This document shows positions 9,857 through 18,719 of a stretch of DNA of 64,000 nucleotides, piece after piece. The notes beneath the pieces were generated by a model. The model did no database searches, was not told the origin of the DNA, and saw only the letters and a program-made list of their open reading frames with translations. The stretch is from positions 434,001 through 498,000 of the forward strand of contig NZ_JAQTHW010000002.1 of NCBI RefSeq assembly GCF_029433395.1. Direction: 5' to 3'. This stretch comes from Bifidobacterium sp. ESL0763 (lineage in GTDB: Bacteria > Actinomycetota > Actinomycetes > Actinomycetales > Bifidobacteriaceae). Each line of letters starts with the position of its first letter. Positions within the stretch are counted from its first letter, which is position 1. The translations under genes and the position numbers were made by a program.

Positions 9857-10336
9857 ATGGCTAAGGAACAGGGTACGAAGCTGATCGCGCAGAACCGCAA
9901 GGCGCGGCACAACTACACCATCGAGGACCATTACGAGGCCGGGCTGGTGCTCACCGGCACCGAGGTCAAGTCGCTGCGCGAGGGCAGGGCATCGTTGGCG
10001 GAGTCGTTCGTCTCCATAGACCGTCACGGCGAGATCTGGCTCGAGAACGCGAACATCCCCGAATACCTCAACGGCACCTGGAACAACCACGCGCCCAAGC
10101 GCAAGCGCAAGCTGCTGCTGCACGCCTCGCAGATCGCCAAGCTCTCCCGCCAGACCGAAGCCAAGGGCTATACCATCGTGGCGCTGAGCCTCTACTTCAA
10201 GGACGGCCGGGTGAAGGCCGAGATCGCTCTGGCGCGAGGCAAGAAGGAATACGACAAGCGGCAGGCGCTGCGCGAGGCCCAGGACAAGCGCGAGGCCCTG
10301 CGAGCGATGCGCTACAAGAACCGGCTCGTGCGCTGA
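9857..10336 (+). CDS. smpB: SsrA-binding protein SmpB
   Basis: Binds tmRNA and delivers it to stalled ribosomes in trans-translation. The 159-residue protein starts [20 protein letters not shown], contains the conserved [19 protein letters not shown] and [20 protein letters not shown] segments, and ends in the basic [19 protein letters not shown] tail that helps place tmRNA in the decoding centre. The start is set by homology to the usual MAK... beginning and an AAGGAACG site ten bases upstream; the frame extends further upstream without a better site. No tmRNA gene was recognised in the following 500 bases. Confidence 0.96.
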   Translation: MAKEQGTKLIAQNRKARHNYTIEDHYEAGLVLTGTEVKSLREGRASLAESFVSIDRHGEIWLENANIPEYLNGTWNNHAPKRKRKLLLHASQIAKLSRQTEAKGYTIVALSLYFKDGRVKAEIALARGKKEYDKRQALREAQDKREALRAMRYKNRLVR

Positions 10337-10859
10337 GCCGTCCATCGCGTCCGCCGCCGTGGCCGGGCGTGTCTTGTTGGATGTAGCCACGGGCACCTGA
10401 GTGTATACGAGAATCGGAACGTCGGCGACGAAGCCGCTTCCGATGGCGTCAACGACGAGGCGAGAACCATGCAAGCAACGATTTTGAGGATGGGACCGTT
10501 TCTTTTCGAGACCTTGTCGCGTATATTGTATACTGAATAAAAAACAGCTCAATATGCAGAGTGCGCCAGAAAATGCCATTGAGCTCTCACGAGGAATGCC
10601 ACTGAATATATTAATTTATGATGATGCTTGCAGGAATCAAACAAACGGTAAGAAAACGTTAATATAAAGCCAAAAACATAGTGATATTGATGGGTGAAAT
10701 AGCTTGTTCGAAAGTATTTCCGTGCATTTTCATACAAAAGAAAGTCGATTGTGATAACGGTCCATATGGTGATACGGAATGGTGAATAAATACAGGTCGC
10801 AGCATATTATGTCAGCAATCAACGAATCGATCGTTGGTGGGAACAGGGGAGGAACGGAT
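10337..10859. other. AT-richer intergenic region between smpB and the amino-acid importer
   Basis: Over 500 bases without a convincing gene. It holds a hairpin at 10413–10444 (ATCGGAA with TTCCGAT plus inner CGGC/GCCG), a possible smpB terminator. A -10-like TATACT lies in ttgtatactgaat near 10530. From about 10540 to 10800 base composition is clearly AT-richer than the flanks. This fits a long regulatory leader for the importer operon. I see no riboswitch or tmRNA that I can name. Confidence 0.4.
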
Positions 10860-11807
10860 ATGTCAGCTACATCAGGATTATGGGGCAAGGCGGCCAAAGG
10901 CGCGCTTGCGGGATGCTGCGCGTTGGCGATGCTGGTGACGATGGGGGCCTGCGGCACCACCGACGCCAACGACAAGCCGGCGGCCAACACCAAGGGCGCG
11001 GACCTGAGCCAGGTGAAGAAGGACGCGAAGATCGCGGCGATGCTGCCGGAATCGGTGAGCAAGGACGGCAAGTTCACCGTCGGCGTCTCGCCGGACTTCG
11101 CGCCCGCCGAGTTCCTCGACACCGACGGCAAGACACCCATCGGCTACGACATGGACTTCGGCAAGGCCATCTCGAAGGTCTTCGGCCTCAAGTTCGAGCC
11201 GGTCTCCGCGGTCTTCGACTCGATCATGCCCTCCATCGGCAGCAAGTTCGACGTCGGCCTCTCCGGCTTCACCGTCGACCCCAGCCGCAAGGACGCCGGC
11301 GAATTCGTCTCCTTCCTCAAGGAAGGCTCCTCCTACACGGTCAAGAAGGGCAACCCCAAGAACGTGAAGGTCGACGACCTGTGCGGCCACAGCGTGGCGG
11401 TGCAGTCCGGCGTCTCTCAGGAGCAGACGGTCAAGAAGGCCAATCAGCAGTGCGTGGCCCAAGGCAAGAAGCCGATCGACATCCAGTCGATGAAGCAGCA
11501 GACCAGCGTCACCACCGCCGTGGCCACCGGCAAGGCGGACGCCTTCTGCGCCGACACGCCCATCGCCGGCTACGCGGTCAAGGAGAACGGCGACGCCCTG
11601 CAGCTGATCGGCAAGAGCTTCGACGAGACCACCGAGGCTGTGGTGGTGCCCAAGGGCGACATGCAGACCGCGAAGGCCGTGCAGGCCGCGCTGCAGAAGC
11701 TCATGGACGACGGCACCTACACCAAGATCCTCAAGGCCTGGGGCAACCAGACCAGCGCGATGAGCCAGGCGAGGATCGAGACCTTCGACGAGGGCAAGCA
11801 GGAGTAA
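10860..11807 (+). CDS. Polar amino-acid ABC transporter substrate-binding lipoprotein
   Basis: Captures a polar amino acid (glutamate/glutamine family or similar) outside the cell for the permease and ATPase encoded next. The 315-residue product has a hydrophobic N-terminus ending at a lipobox-like MGAC, then an SBP_bac_3 fold: KFTVGVSPDFAPAEFLDTDG, GYDMDFGKAISKVFGL, FDVGLSGFTVDPSRK, and the QQTSVTTAVATGKADAFCAD segment. The start at 10860 is chosen for the AGGGGAGG site upstream. Expression relative to the permease may be shaped by the two hairpins that follow the gene. Confidence 0.9.
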   Translation: MSATSGLWGKAAKGALAGCCALAMLVTMGACGTTDANDKPAANTKGADLSQVKKDAKIAAMLPESVSKDGKFTVGVSPDFAPAEFLDTDGKTPIGYDMDFGKAISKVFGLKFEPVSAVFDSIMPSIGSKFDVGLSGFTVDPSRKDAGEFVSFLKEGSSYTVKKGNPKNVKVDDLCGHSVAVQSGVSQEQTVKKANQQCVAQGKKPIDIQSMKQQTSVTTAVATGKADAFCADTPIAGYAVKENGDALQLIGKSFDETTEAVVVPKGDMQTAKAVQAALQKLMDDGTYTKILKAWGNQTSAMSQARIETFDEGKQE

Positions 11808-11834
11808 CGGCCACAAGCGTACAAACGGACTGGC

Positions 11835-11920
11835 GGTCGGCCGGCCGATTCATCGGCTGGCCGGCCGGGTGGACAGCGCGAACAACACCGCGTCTGAAGA
11901 AGATGGGGGTTCGAACCCCC
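11835..11920 (+). promoter_or_regulatory. Two strong hairpins between binding-protein and permease genes
   Basis: The first hairpin pairs 11835–11849 with 11852–11866 (GGTCGGCCGGCCGAT against ATCGGCTGGCCGGCC, with two G·U pairs). The second is a perfect palindrome, GGGGGTTCGAACCCCC, at 11905–11920. They lie between two genes of one importer, where such structures usually lower read-through or protect the upstream mRNA so that binding protein is made in excess. Neither is followed by a T run. Confidence 0.6.
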
Positions 11921-11936
11921 GGGAAAGGTGACGTCG

Positions 11937-12938
11937 ATGGCACGTCGAAAACAACCGGAATGCCCTGAGGTACCCAACGAGATCAAGGCGTTGCCGGTGC
12001 GACGTCCCGGCTCGCTGGTCGCCGGGGTGATCGTGGCGCTGCTGGCGGTCATGCTCGTCCGCGGCATGGCCACCAACCCGAACTTCGAATGGGACCTGGT
12101 GTGGAAGTACTTGTTCAACGAGCACGTCCTCAACGGCATCGGCTGGACGCTGGTGCTCACGGTCACCTCGATGCTCATCGCCATCGTGCTGGCGGTGCTG
12201 CTGGCGGTGATGCGCAAGTCGGTCAACCCGGTGCTGCGCGGGGTGAGCTGGTTCTGGATCTGGTTCTTCCGTGGCACGCCAATCTACACGCAGCTGGTCT
12301 TCTGGGGCCTCTTCGCGGTGCTGATTCCGCACCTCACGCTGGGCATCCCCTTCACCGGCATCCACTTCTGGCAGATGGACACCGCCCAGCTCAACAAGGT
12401 CATCGCCCCCGGGTTCCTGGCCGCCATGCTCGGCCTGGCGCTCAACGAGTCCGCCTACCTGGCCGAGATCGTGCGCGCCGGACTCGAGGCCGTGGACCCC
12501 GGGCAGAGCGAGGCCGCGCAGGCGCTGGGCATGTCGCGCTCAATGATCATGCGCCGCGTGATCCTGCCCCAGGCCATGCGCATCATCGTCCCGCCCACCG
12601 GCAACGAGGTCATCAGCATGCTCAAGACCACCTCGCTGGTCTCCGCGGTGCCGTTCTCGCTCGAACTGCAGTTCGCCACCGACGCGATCGCCAACCGCAT
12701 CTACAAGCCAATCCCGCTGCTCATCGTGGCCTGCTTCTGGTACCTGGTGGTCACCTCGATCCTCATGGTCGGGCAGGCATGGCTCGAACGCTATTTCGGC
12801 AAGGGCTTCGACGGCCAGTCCGCCATGCCGGCCGGCGGCGACGGCGGGGATGGGGCGGCCGAGCCCAAGGCCAAGGCCGCGCCGAAAGCATCCATTGACG
12901 GCGACAGGACCCCCGAGTTCCTCGGGCTCAACGCATAA
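11937..12938 (+). CDS. Polar amino-acid ABC transporter permease
   Basis: Membrane channel of the importer. The 333-residue product has about five to six helices and the HEQRo-type permease signature: [16 protein letters not shown], then [28 protein letters not shown], and the coupling-helix region [21 protein letters not shown]. The C-terminal 50 residues are a hydrophilic Ala/Lys/Gly tail. ATG at 11937 is preferred over the in-frame GTG at 11928 because GGGAAAGG is about eight bases upstream of the ATG. The ATPase gene begins 13 bases after the stop. Confidence 0.92.
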   Translation: MARRKQPECPEVPNEIKALPVRRPGSLVAGVIVALLAVMLVRGMATNPNFEWDLVWKYLFNEHVLNGIGWTLVLTVTSMLIAIVLAVLLAVMRKSVNPVLRGVSWFWIWFFRGTPIYTQLVFWGLFAVLIPHLTLGIPFTGIHFWQMDTAQLNKVIAPGFLAAMLGLALNESAYLAEIVRAGLEAVDPGQSEAAQALGMSRSMIMRRVILPQAMRIIVPPTGNEVISMLKTTSLVSAVPFSLELQFATDAIANRIYKPIPLLIVACFWYLVVTSILMVGQAWLERYFGKGFDGQSAMPAGGDGGDGAAEPKAKAAPKASIDGDRTPEFLGLNA

Positions 12939-12951
12939 GGCAGGACGGAAG

Positions 12952-13833
12952 ATGAACGAACAGACAGCGAACGAAGAACCGTTCGAAGCCGCGCAGACCG
13001 CGCAGACCGCGCAAACTGTGCCGGAAATGCCGGCGGCGCAGGATCCGCGGGGTCAGGCGGGCGTTATCCCCGCGGTGAAGGCCACCCAAGTGCACAAGGT
13101 CTACGGCAGCCTGCACGTGCTCAAGGGCATCGACCTGACCGTCATGCCCGGCACCGTCACCGTGATCCTGGGGCCCTCCGGCTCCGGCAAATCCACGTTC
13201 CTGCGCCTGGTCAACCAGCTCGAGACGCTCACCGGCGGCAGCATCGAGGTCGACGGCGAGCTCAACGGCTACCGGCACGTCGAACAGCACGGAGCCGACG
13301 TGCTCCAGACGCTCAACGACAAGGAGATCGCCCGCCAGCGTGCCAAGATCGGCATGGTCTTCCAGCGCTTCAACCTCTTCCCGCACCGCACCGTGGTCGA
13401 GAACGTGATGGAGGCGCCCGTCCACGTGGCCAAGGTGCCCAAGGAGCGGGCGCGGCAGGAGGCCATGGCGCAGCTGGAACGCGTGGGGCTCGCCGACCGC
13501 GCCGACTACTACCCGATGCAGCTCTCCGGCGGTCAGCAGCAGCGCGTCGCCATCGCCCGCGCGCTGGCCATGCACCCCGGCATCATGCTCTTCGACGAGC
13601 CCACCTCGGCGCTCGACCCGGAGCTGGTGGGGGAGGTGCTCGGCGTGATGCGCTCGCTGGCCGACGCGGGCATGACCATGATCGTGGTGACCCACGAGAT
13701 CGGATTCGCGCGAGAGGTCGGCGACCAGATCGTCTTCATGGACGGCGGGGTCGTCGTCGAGAAGGGCGGCCCGGAGATCATCGACGAGCCCAAGGAGGCG
13801 CGGTTCCGGGACTTCCTGAGTCACGTACTGTAG
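12952..13833 (+). CDS. Polar amino-acid ABC transporter ATPase
   Basis: Powers the importer. After about 45 hydrophilic N-terminal residues with repeated TAQ units ([14 protein letters not shown]), the 293-residue protein is a GlnQ/HisP-type ATPase: Walker [12 protein letters not shown]-loop [11 protein letters not shown], signature [15 protein letters not shown], Walker [15 protein letters not shown], and switch His in [11 protein letters not shown]. The start is placed at 12952 behind GGACGGAAG. It is the last gene of the three-gene operon; a repeat hairpin follows 16 bases after its stop and may end or stabilise the transcript. Confidence 0.94.
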   Translation: MNEQTANEEPFEAAQTAQTAQTVPEMPAAQDPRGQAGVIPAVKATQVHKVYGSLHVLKGIDLTVMPGTVTVILGPSGSGKSTFLRLVNQLETLTGGSIEVDGELNGYRHVEQHGADVLQTLNDKEIARQRAKIGMVFQRFNLFPHRTVVENVMEAPVHVAKVPKERARQEAMAQLERVGLADRADYYPMQLSGGQQQRVAIARALAMHPGIMLFDEPTSALDPELVGEVLGVMRSLADAGMTMIVVTHEIGFAREVGDQIVFMDGGVVVEKGGPEIIDEPKEARFRDFLSHVL

Positions 13834-13848
13834 CTGAGGGTTAGTGGC

Positions 13849-13938
13849 GCTGTTTCGGCGGGATATGCCATGTTCGAGACACTCACGGACCGTTCGGCCA
13901 AGCCAACGCTCGAACATGGCATATCCCGCCGAAACAGC
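13849..13938. repeat. Interspersed hairpin repeat, copy 1 (30-bp perfect stem)
   Basis: Arms 13849–13878 and 13909–13938 are a perfect 30-bp inverted repeat around a 30-base loop. The arm includes GGCGGGATATGCCATG. The loop and most of the arm recur at 16020–16109 on the other side of glmS, and the bases after the right arm (CTGGTGTTTG..., GGAGCGGATTCATT) recur too, so the repeated unit is about 130 bases or more. There are no coding signs. It resembles a non-autonomous repetitive (REP/MITE-like) element. Confidence 0.85.
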
Positions 13939-14112
13939 TTGCACTGGTGTTTGTGGGGGAGCGGATTCATTAACACTGATGTGGTGAGGGGCCTGATTCG
14001 CTTGAGCCGGTGGTGTCCACTGTGTGAGTTGGGTTACTTGGTTGTCTGCGTTGGGTGAATCTTTCGGCGTGGGTATGGGCTTTCCATGGTTGGTCACGTA
14101 GACTGAGTCGTT

Positions 14113-16002
14113 ATGTGTGGAATTGTTGGATTCGCAGGTAATCAAACCGCTTGTGGCAAACCGTTGGAAGTCTGCATGCAAGGCCTCAAACGCTTGGAAT
14201 ATCGTGGCTATGACTCCGCGGGCGTGGCGCTCGTCGCCCCCGGGATGGGCACGGTGGCCGTGCGCAAGAAGGCCGGCCGTCTTTCGAACCTCGCCGCCGA
14301 GATCGAACGCAGCCCCCTGCCCGACGCGACGGTGGGCATCGGCCATACCCGCTGGGCCACCAACGGCGAGCCGAACGACGTCAACGCGCACCCGCATACC
14401 AGCGCCGACGGCCACGTCGCCATCATCCACAACGGCATCATCGAGAACGCCGGAAGGCTGAAGCTCGACCTGCAGGCCGAGGGATACACGTTCGTCTCCG
14501 GCACCGACACCGAGGTGGCCGCGAAGCTTCTGGGCAAGACCGCCAACACCATCATCGACGAGACGGGCAAGCCGGACCTCTTCGAGGCCTTGCGCCGCGT
14601 GGCCCGCATGCTTTCCGGTGCCTTCACCATCCTCGCCGTCGACTCGCGCCAGCCCGATATCGTCGTCGGCGCCCGCCACGACTCCCCGCTGGTCGTAGGC
14701 CTCGGCGACGGCGAGAACTTCCTGGGCTCCGACGTCGCCGCGTTCGTCGCCTACACCAAGAAGGCGATGGAGCTGGGGCAGGACCAGGTCGTGTGCATCA
14801 GCGGCTCCGAGGTCACCGTCACCGATTTCGACGGCAACGAGATCGACGACAACCGCCGCTTCACCATCGACTGGGATGCCAGCGCCGCCGAGAAGGGCGG
14901 CTGGGACTCCTTCATGGACAAGGAGATCCACGAGGAGCCGATGGCCGTGCGCAACACGCTGTTCGGACGCTTCAACGACGCCGGCGACATCACCCTCGAC
15001 GAGGTGCGCATCGATCCCGAGGTCTTCCGCGCCGTCGACAAGATCATCGTGGTCGCCTGCGGCAGCGCCAGCTACGCCGGCATGGTGGCCAAGTACGCCA
15101 TCGAGCACTGGGCGCGCATCCCCGTGGAGGTCGAGCTCGCCCACGAGTTCCGCTACCGCGACCCGATCCTGACACCGAGGACGCTCGTCGTGGCGATCTC
15201 GCAGTCCGGGGAGACCATGGACACGCTGATGGCCATACGCCACGCCCGCGCCCAGGGCTCCAAGGTGCTCGCCATCTGCAACACGCAGGGCTCCACCATC
15301 CCGCGCGAATCCGACGCCGTGCTCTACACGCACGCCGGACCCGAGGTGGCCGTCGCCTCCACCAAGGCGTTCGTCGCCCAGATCATCGCCTCCTACCTGC
15401 TCGGCCTCTACCTGGCGCAGGTCAAGAACACGCTCTACCACGACGAGATCAGCCAGATCATCGACCAGCTCAAGGTGATGCCCGAGAAGATCCAGTGGAT
15501 CCTCGACAACCAGGCCGACGCCATCCAGAGCGCCGCCGAGCGGCTCGTCGACGCGCGCTCCTTCCTCTTCCTGGGCCGCTACGTGGGCTACCCGGTGGCC
15601 ATGGAAGGCGCCCTGAAGCTCAAGGAGATCGCCTACACGTTCACCGAGGGCTTCGCAGCCGGCGAGCTCAAGCACGGGCCGATCGCGCTGGTCGAGGAGG
15701 GTGAGCCCGTCGTGGTCATCGTCCCCTCCGCCCGCGGGCGCAACGTGCTGCACGACAAGGTGGTCTCCGGCATCGAGGAGGTCAAGGCCCGCGGCGCCTT
15801 CACTCTCGCCGTGGCCGAGGTCGGCGATCCCGACGCCGAGAAATACGCGGACGTCGTCTTCTGGCGGCCCGCGTGCCCGACGCTGATGAGCCCGCTGGTC
15901 GACGTGATCTCGCTGCAGCTCTTCGCCCTCGACGTCGCCAGGCTCAAGGGCTATGACGTCGACAAGCCCAGGAACCTGGCGAAGTCCGTAACGGTTGAGT
16001 GA
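14113..16002 (+). CDS. glmS: Glutamine–fructose-6-phosphate aminotransferase (isomerizing)
   Basis: Makes glucosamine-6-phosphate from fructose-6-phosphate and glutamine, the first committed step to UDP-GlcNAc and peptidoglycan. The 629-residue protein starts MCGIVGF, so Cys2 becomes the N-terminal nucleophile. It continues with the class II amidotransferase domain (GYDSAGVAL, GHTRWATNGEPN), then two SIS domains (ACGSASYAGMVAKYAIE, AISQSGETMDTL, CNTQGSTIPRESDAVLYTHAGPEV), and ends PRNLAKSVTVE as expected. A -10-like TAGACT (14099–14104) is eight bases before the ATG, suggesting a leaderless mRNA. No glmS ribozyme was recognised upstream. Confidence 0.97.
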   Translation: MCGIVGFAGNQTACGKPLEVCMQGLKRLEYRGYDSAGVALVAPGMGTVAVRKKAGRLSNLAAEIERSPLPDATVGIGHTRWATNGEPNDVNAHPHTSADGHVAIIHNGIIENAGRLKLDLQAEGYTFVSGTDTEVAAKLLGKTANTIIDETGKPDLFEALRRVARMLSGAFTILAVDSRQPDIVVGARHDSPLVVGLGDGENFLGSDVAAFVAYTKKAMELGQDQVVCISGSEVTVTDFDGNEIDDNRRFTIDWDASAAEKGGWDSFMDKEIHEEPMAVRNTLFGRFNDAGDITLDEVRIDPEVFRAVDKIIVVACGSASYAGMVAKYAIEHWARIPVEVELAHEFRYRDPILTPRTLVVAISQSGETMDTLMAIRHARAQGSKVLAICNTQGSTIPRESDAVLYTHAGPEVAVASTKAFVAQIIASYLLGLYLAQVKNTLYHDEISQIIDQLKVMPEKIQWILDNQADAIQSAAERLVDARSFLFLGRYVGYPVAMEGALKLKEIAYTFTEGFAAGELKHGPIALVEEGEPVVVIVPSARGRNVLHDKVVSGIEEVKARGAFTLAVAEVGDPDAEKYADVVFWRPACPTLMSPLVDVISLQLFALDVARLKGYDVDKPRNLAKSVTVE

Positions 16003-16019
16003 TGTGAGGGTTAGACAGT

Positions 16020-16109
16020 GCTGATTCGGCGGGATATGCCATGTTCGAGACACTCACGGACCGTTCGGCCAAGCCAACGCTCGAACATGGCATATCCCGC
16101 CGAATCAGC
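16020..16109. repeat. Interspersed hairpin repeat, copy 2
   Basis: Arms 16020–16049 and 16080–16109 form a perfect 30-bp inverted repeat. The 30-base loop is identical to copy 1. The arms differ from copy 1 at one place only, GCTGTTTCGG there and GCTGATTCGG here, and the opposite arm carries the matching change (CCGAAACAGC to CCGAATCAGC), so pairing is kept. Confidence 0.85.
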
Positions 16110-16260
16110 TTGTGCTGGTGTTTGGGGTGGAGCGGATTCATTGGCACTGATGTGGTGAGCGATCTGGTTCGTTCGGCCAAGCCTACGCTCGAGCAACGCA
16201 TATCCCTACCAGACGCTTGTGCTGGTGTTTGGGGTGGAGCGGATAACGTTGACGACGCGC
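16110..16260. repeat. Hairpin-repeat tail and degenerate third copy
   Basis: After copy 2 the tail TTGTGCTGGTGTTTGGGG, then GTGGAGCGGATTCATT, runs into a partial copy beginning near 16168 (GTTCGTTCGGCCAAGCC, then TACGCTCGAGCAACGCATAT and CCCTACCAGACG). The same tail (CTTGTGCTGGTGTTTGGG) is repeated at about 16216–16233. Only the right half of the hairpin remains and its pairing is lost. Together these elements fill the 375-base gap between glmS and the next gene. Confidence 0.65.
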
Positions 16261-16348
16261 AGGACATTCTGCCTGGTCGTTCCTGTGCGGGCCAGGAGAA
16301 GGGGACTACGAGATCGCGGTGAAATCGGTATGCCGTAGAATCGGCTGT

Positions 16349-16378
16349 ATGTGTGTCTATGGTCGAGGGACCGCCTGA
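16349..16378 (+). CDS. Possible leaderless nine-codon minicistron
   Basis: ATG TGT GTC TAT GGT CGA followed by GGG ACC GCC TGA would encode MCVYGRGTA. Its stop TGA overlaps the ATG of the pseudouridine synthase gene (TGATG). A -10-like TAGAAT (16336–16341) is seven bases upstream of this ATG, so the transcript may begin at or next to it. It may act as a coupling leader. Coding is uncertain. Confidence 0.35.
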   Translation: MCVYGRGTA

Positions 16379-17130
16379 TGGGGAAGCACCGCTTGGTGAG
16401 TGACGAGCCGGAGGTGCCGTTCGCGCTGCGCGTCATCTACGAGGACGAGGCGATCGTGGTGGTGGACAAGCCGCACTTCCTGGCGACCACGCCACGGGGG
16501 ATGTGGTACCGGCAGACCGCGCTCATCCGGCTCCGGGAACGCTATGGTGACCAGCAGATCACGCCCGCGCACCGGCTCGACCGGCTGACCGCCGGCGTGG
16601 TGCTCTTCGTGCGCGACCCAAGCCTGCGACGCGCCTACCAGATGCTCTTCCAGGACCATCGGGTGCGCAAGACCTACGAATGCCTCGCACCCGCCAGGCC
16701 AATCACCAGGCCGGCGACGGGCACCATCGAACGGCTCGATCGCCCCGCCGTCTTCCCGCTCAAGCGGCGCTCGCACATCGTCAAGCAACGCGGCCGCCTG
16801 CAGGCCTACGAGATCCCCGGCGAGGTCAACGCGCAGACCGTCATCACCCTGGGCGACACCGATACCGGTGCCGGCACCGACGCGAAAACCGTGGCGCAAG
16901 GCTACCGCCGCTACGTGCTGCGTCCGCTGACCGGCAAGACCCATCAGCTGCGCGTGCACATGAACTCGCTGGGCCTGCCGATCAAGGGCGACGACCTCTA
17001 CCCGGCGGTGAGGAAGCCTGATTACGCGGATTTCTCGGACCCGCTGCAGCTGGTGGCCCGTTCGATGAGCTTCACCGACCCGGTGACAGGGGAGGAGCGG
17101 ACCTTCACCTCGAGCATCCCCTTGGGCTGA
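16378..17130 (+). CDS. RluA-family pseudouridine synthase
   Basis: Converts specific uridines in rRNA or tRNA to pseudouridine. The 250-residue protein shows the RluA-family core: IYEDEAIVVVDKPHFLATTP, the catalytic-Asp motif HRLDRLTAGVVLFV, and the LTGKTHQLRVHMNSLGLPIKGDDLYP segment. No S4 domain precedes it, so it is a stand-alone catalytic unit like RluA rather than RluD. Its RNA target cannot be told from sequence. The start at 16378 has GAGGGA upstream and is coupled to the minicistron stop; an in-frame GTG at 16351 is possible. Confidence 0.88.
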   Translation: MGKHRLVSDEPEVPFALRVIYEDEAIVVVDKPHFLATTPRGMWYRQTALIRLRERYGDQQITPAHRLDRLTAGVVLFVRDPSLRRAYQMLFQDHRVRKTYECLAPARPITRPATGTIERLDRPAVFPLKRRSHIVKQRGRLQAYEIPGEVNAQTVITLGDTDTGAGTDAKTVAQGYRRYVLRPLTGKTHQLRVHMNSLGLPIKGDDLYPAVRKPDYADFSDPLQLVARSMSFTDPVTGEERTFTSSIPLG

Positions 17131-17271
17131 GCGGATCGAATGGCAGGCGGCACGGGAGTTGGCCCACGGCCGGATCCGGAGCGAGCCGGAGGCGACGCCG
17201 CCGACCCGCGTCGCGGTAGGCTCGGCAGGCTAGACTGGGGTCTCATCAAGACAAGCACGGAGGGCATGGGC

Positions 17272-18681
17272 ATGGCATCTACGAGGTGGGGCGCGCGCCT
17301 GCTCGCCGTGGTCTCCGCGTTCGCCATGCTCCTCGCCGTGGCCGGGTGCGGCGCCCGCGACAACCGCACGGTGGTGACCGTCTGGTCGTGGGAGCCCAGC
17401 ATGCGCGCCGAGGCCCGCGCCTTCGAGAAGGCCAATCCCGACATCCGCGTCGACATCGTCTCCACCAGCGGCTACGACAACCTCAACTCCGCCATCCAGG
17501 ACGGCTACAACATGCCCGACGTGGTGCAACTCGAATACTTCGCACTGCAGCAGTACGCCATCAGCGGCCAGCTGCGCGACATCACCGACCGGACCCAGGG
17601 CTACGGCGCCATGTTCACGCCCGGCACCTGGTCGAGCGTGCGGCTCAACAACCGCGTCTACGGCGTGCCCATGGACTCGGGGCCGATGGCGTTCTTCTAC
17701 AACCAGGACCTCTTCGCGCAGGCCGGCGTCGACGCCTCGTCCATCCACACCTGGGACGACTACTACCAGGCCGCCAAGAAACTCAAGGCCATCGGCGTCT
17801 ACATCGCCGCGGACGGCGGTGACGCCAGCTTCTACAACGCCATGATCTGGCTGGCCGGCGGCAGGCCCTTCCACACCTCAGGCGACGGGATGACCGTGAC
17901 CGTCAACCTCGAAGGCGACACGGGAACGCGCGAGTTCACCAAGTTCTGGCAGAGGATGATCGACGAGGGGCTGGTCGACACGCATCTGGCCACATGGTCG
18001 GACGGCTGGAAGAACGCCGTCGCCGGCGGCAGCGTGGCCTCCATGTTCTCAGGGGCGTGGATGCCCTCGATGCTCCTGGCCGACGTGCCGGGCGGCGCGG
18101 GGCTCTGGCGGGTCGGCCGGATGCCCACCCCCGACGGCTCCGTGGTCGATTCCGAGAACGGAGGATCGGCGCTCGCCGTGCTGCACCTGAGCCGCAAGCC
18201 CGACGCCGCCATGCGCTTCGTCGACTACGTGTGCAAGAGCCGCGCCGGCATCGCCAAGCGCGTCGACGGCGGCGCCTTCCCGGCCGACACCGCCAGCCTC
18301 AACTCGCGCTCGTTCCTGACCAAGACCACCATCCGCGACTCCCGGGGCGTCGACGTGCCCTATTTCGGCGGCCAGGAATTCAACCGGGTGCTCGCCGGCT
18401 CCGCCGAAAGCGTCTCGCTGGGCTACCAATACCTGCCCTTCGAGGTCTACTCGCGCGGCGATTTCGGCAACACGGTGGGCCAATCCTACTCCTGGACGAC
18501 GCGGCACCGTTCGCTGCAACGCGCCAAGGAGCGCATCCGAGAGGGCCAGAGCAACTGGGACGGCACCCCGATCGAGGTGCCGGACGACCCGGGTCCCAAG
18601 GTCAGCCTGGCCAAGGGGATAGGGCTGTGGCAGAAGGACCTGAAGGAATACGGCATCAACCAGGGCTTCACCATCCAGTGA
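17272..18681 (+). CDS. Extracellular sugar-binding lipoprotein (ABC type), orphan
   Basis: Binds an oligosaccharide outside the cell. The 469-residue protein has a lipoprotein signal with lipobox VAGC, then an SBP_bac_1 (family 1) fold: VVTVWSWEPSMRAEARAFEKANPDIRV, YNMPDVVQLEYFALQQYA, GVPMDSGPMAFFYNQDLFAQAG, and GSVASMFSGAWMPSMLL. GGAGGG (17259–17264) favours the ATG at 17272 over the one at 17266. A TAGACT hexamer at 17231–17236 may be its -10. No sugar permease or ATPase gene is adjacent, so it would need partners encoded elsewhere. The sugar cannot be named. Confidence 0.87.
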   Translation: MASTRWGARLLAVVSAFAMLLAVAGCGARDNRTVVTVWSWEPSMRAEARAFEKANPDIRVDIVSTSGYDNLNSAIQDGYNMPDVVQLEYFALQQYAISGQLRDITDRTQGYGAMFTPGTWSSVRLNNRVYGVPMDSGPMAFFYNQDLFAQAGVDASSIHTWDDYYQAAKKLKAIGVYIAADGGDASFYNAMIWLAGGRPFHTSGDGMTVTVNLEGDTGTREFTKFWQRMIDEGLVDTHLATWSDGWKNAVAGGSVASMFSGAWMPSMLLADVPGGAGLWRVGRMPTPDGSVVDSENGGSALAVLHLSRKPDAAMRFVDYVCKSRAGIAKRVDGGAFPADTASLNSRSFLTKTTIRDSRGVDVPYFGGQEFNRVLAGSAESVSLGYQYLPFEVYSRGDFGNTVGQSYSWTTRHRSLQRAKERIREGQSNWDGTPIEVPDDPGPKVSLAKGIGLWQKDLKEYGINQGFTIQ

Positions 18682-18719
18682 GCCGGTGACGGCCGGAGAC
18701 TGCACGGTGGCGGAAGCGC

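Noticed and set aside
10337..10859. tmRNA gene next to smpB
   Set aside because: No tag-peptide frame, T arm or acceptor-like ends were found in this region.
11901..11925. tRNA-like T arm (GGGGGTTCGAACCCCC)
   Set aside because: No acceptor, D or anticodon arms can be formed around it; it is treated as a hairpin between two transporter genes.
13939..14112. glmS ribozyme/riboswitch upstream of glmS
   Set aside because: No recognisable ribozyme core; the region is repeat tail plus a promoter with a probably leaderless start.
12928..16053. Very long open frame on the minus strand (over 1000 codons) across the ABC ATPase and glmS
   Set aside because: It lies opposite two clearly identified genes and is a by-product of GC-rich third positions. 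The translation is a His/Asp/Gly/Val-rich string without any domain.
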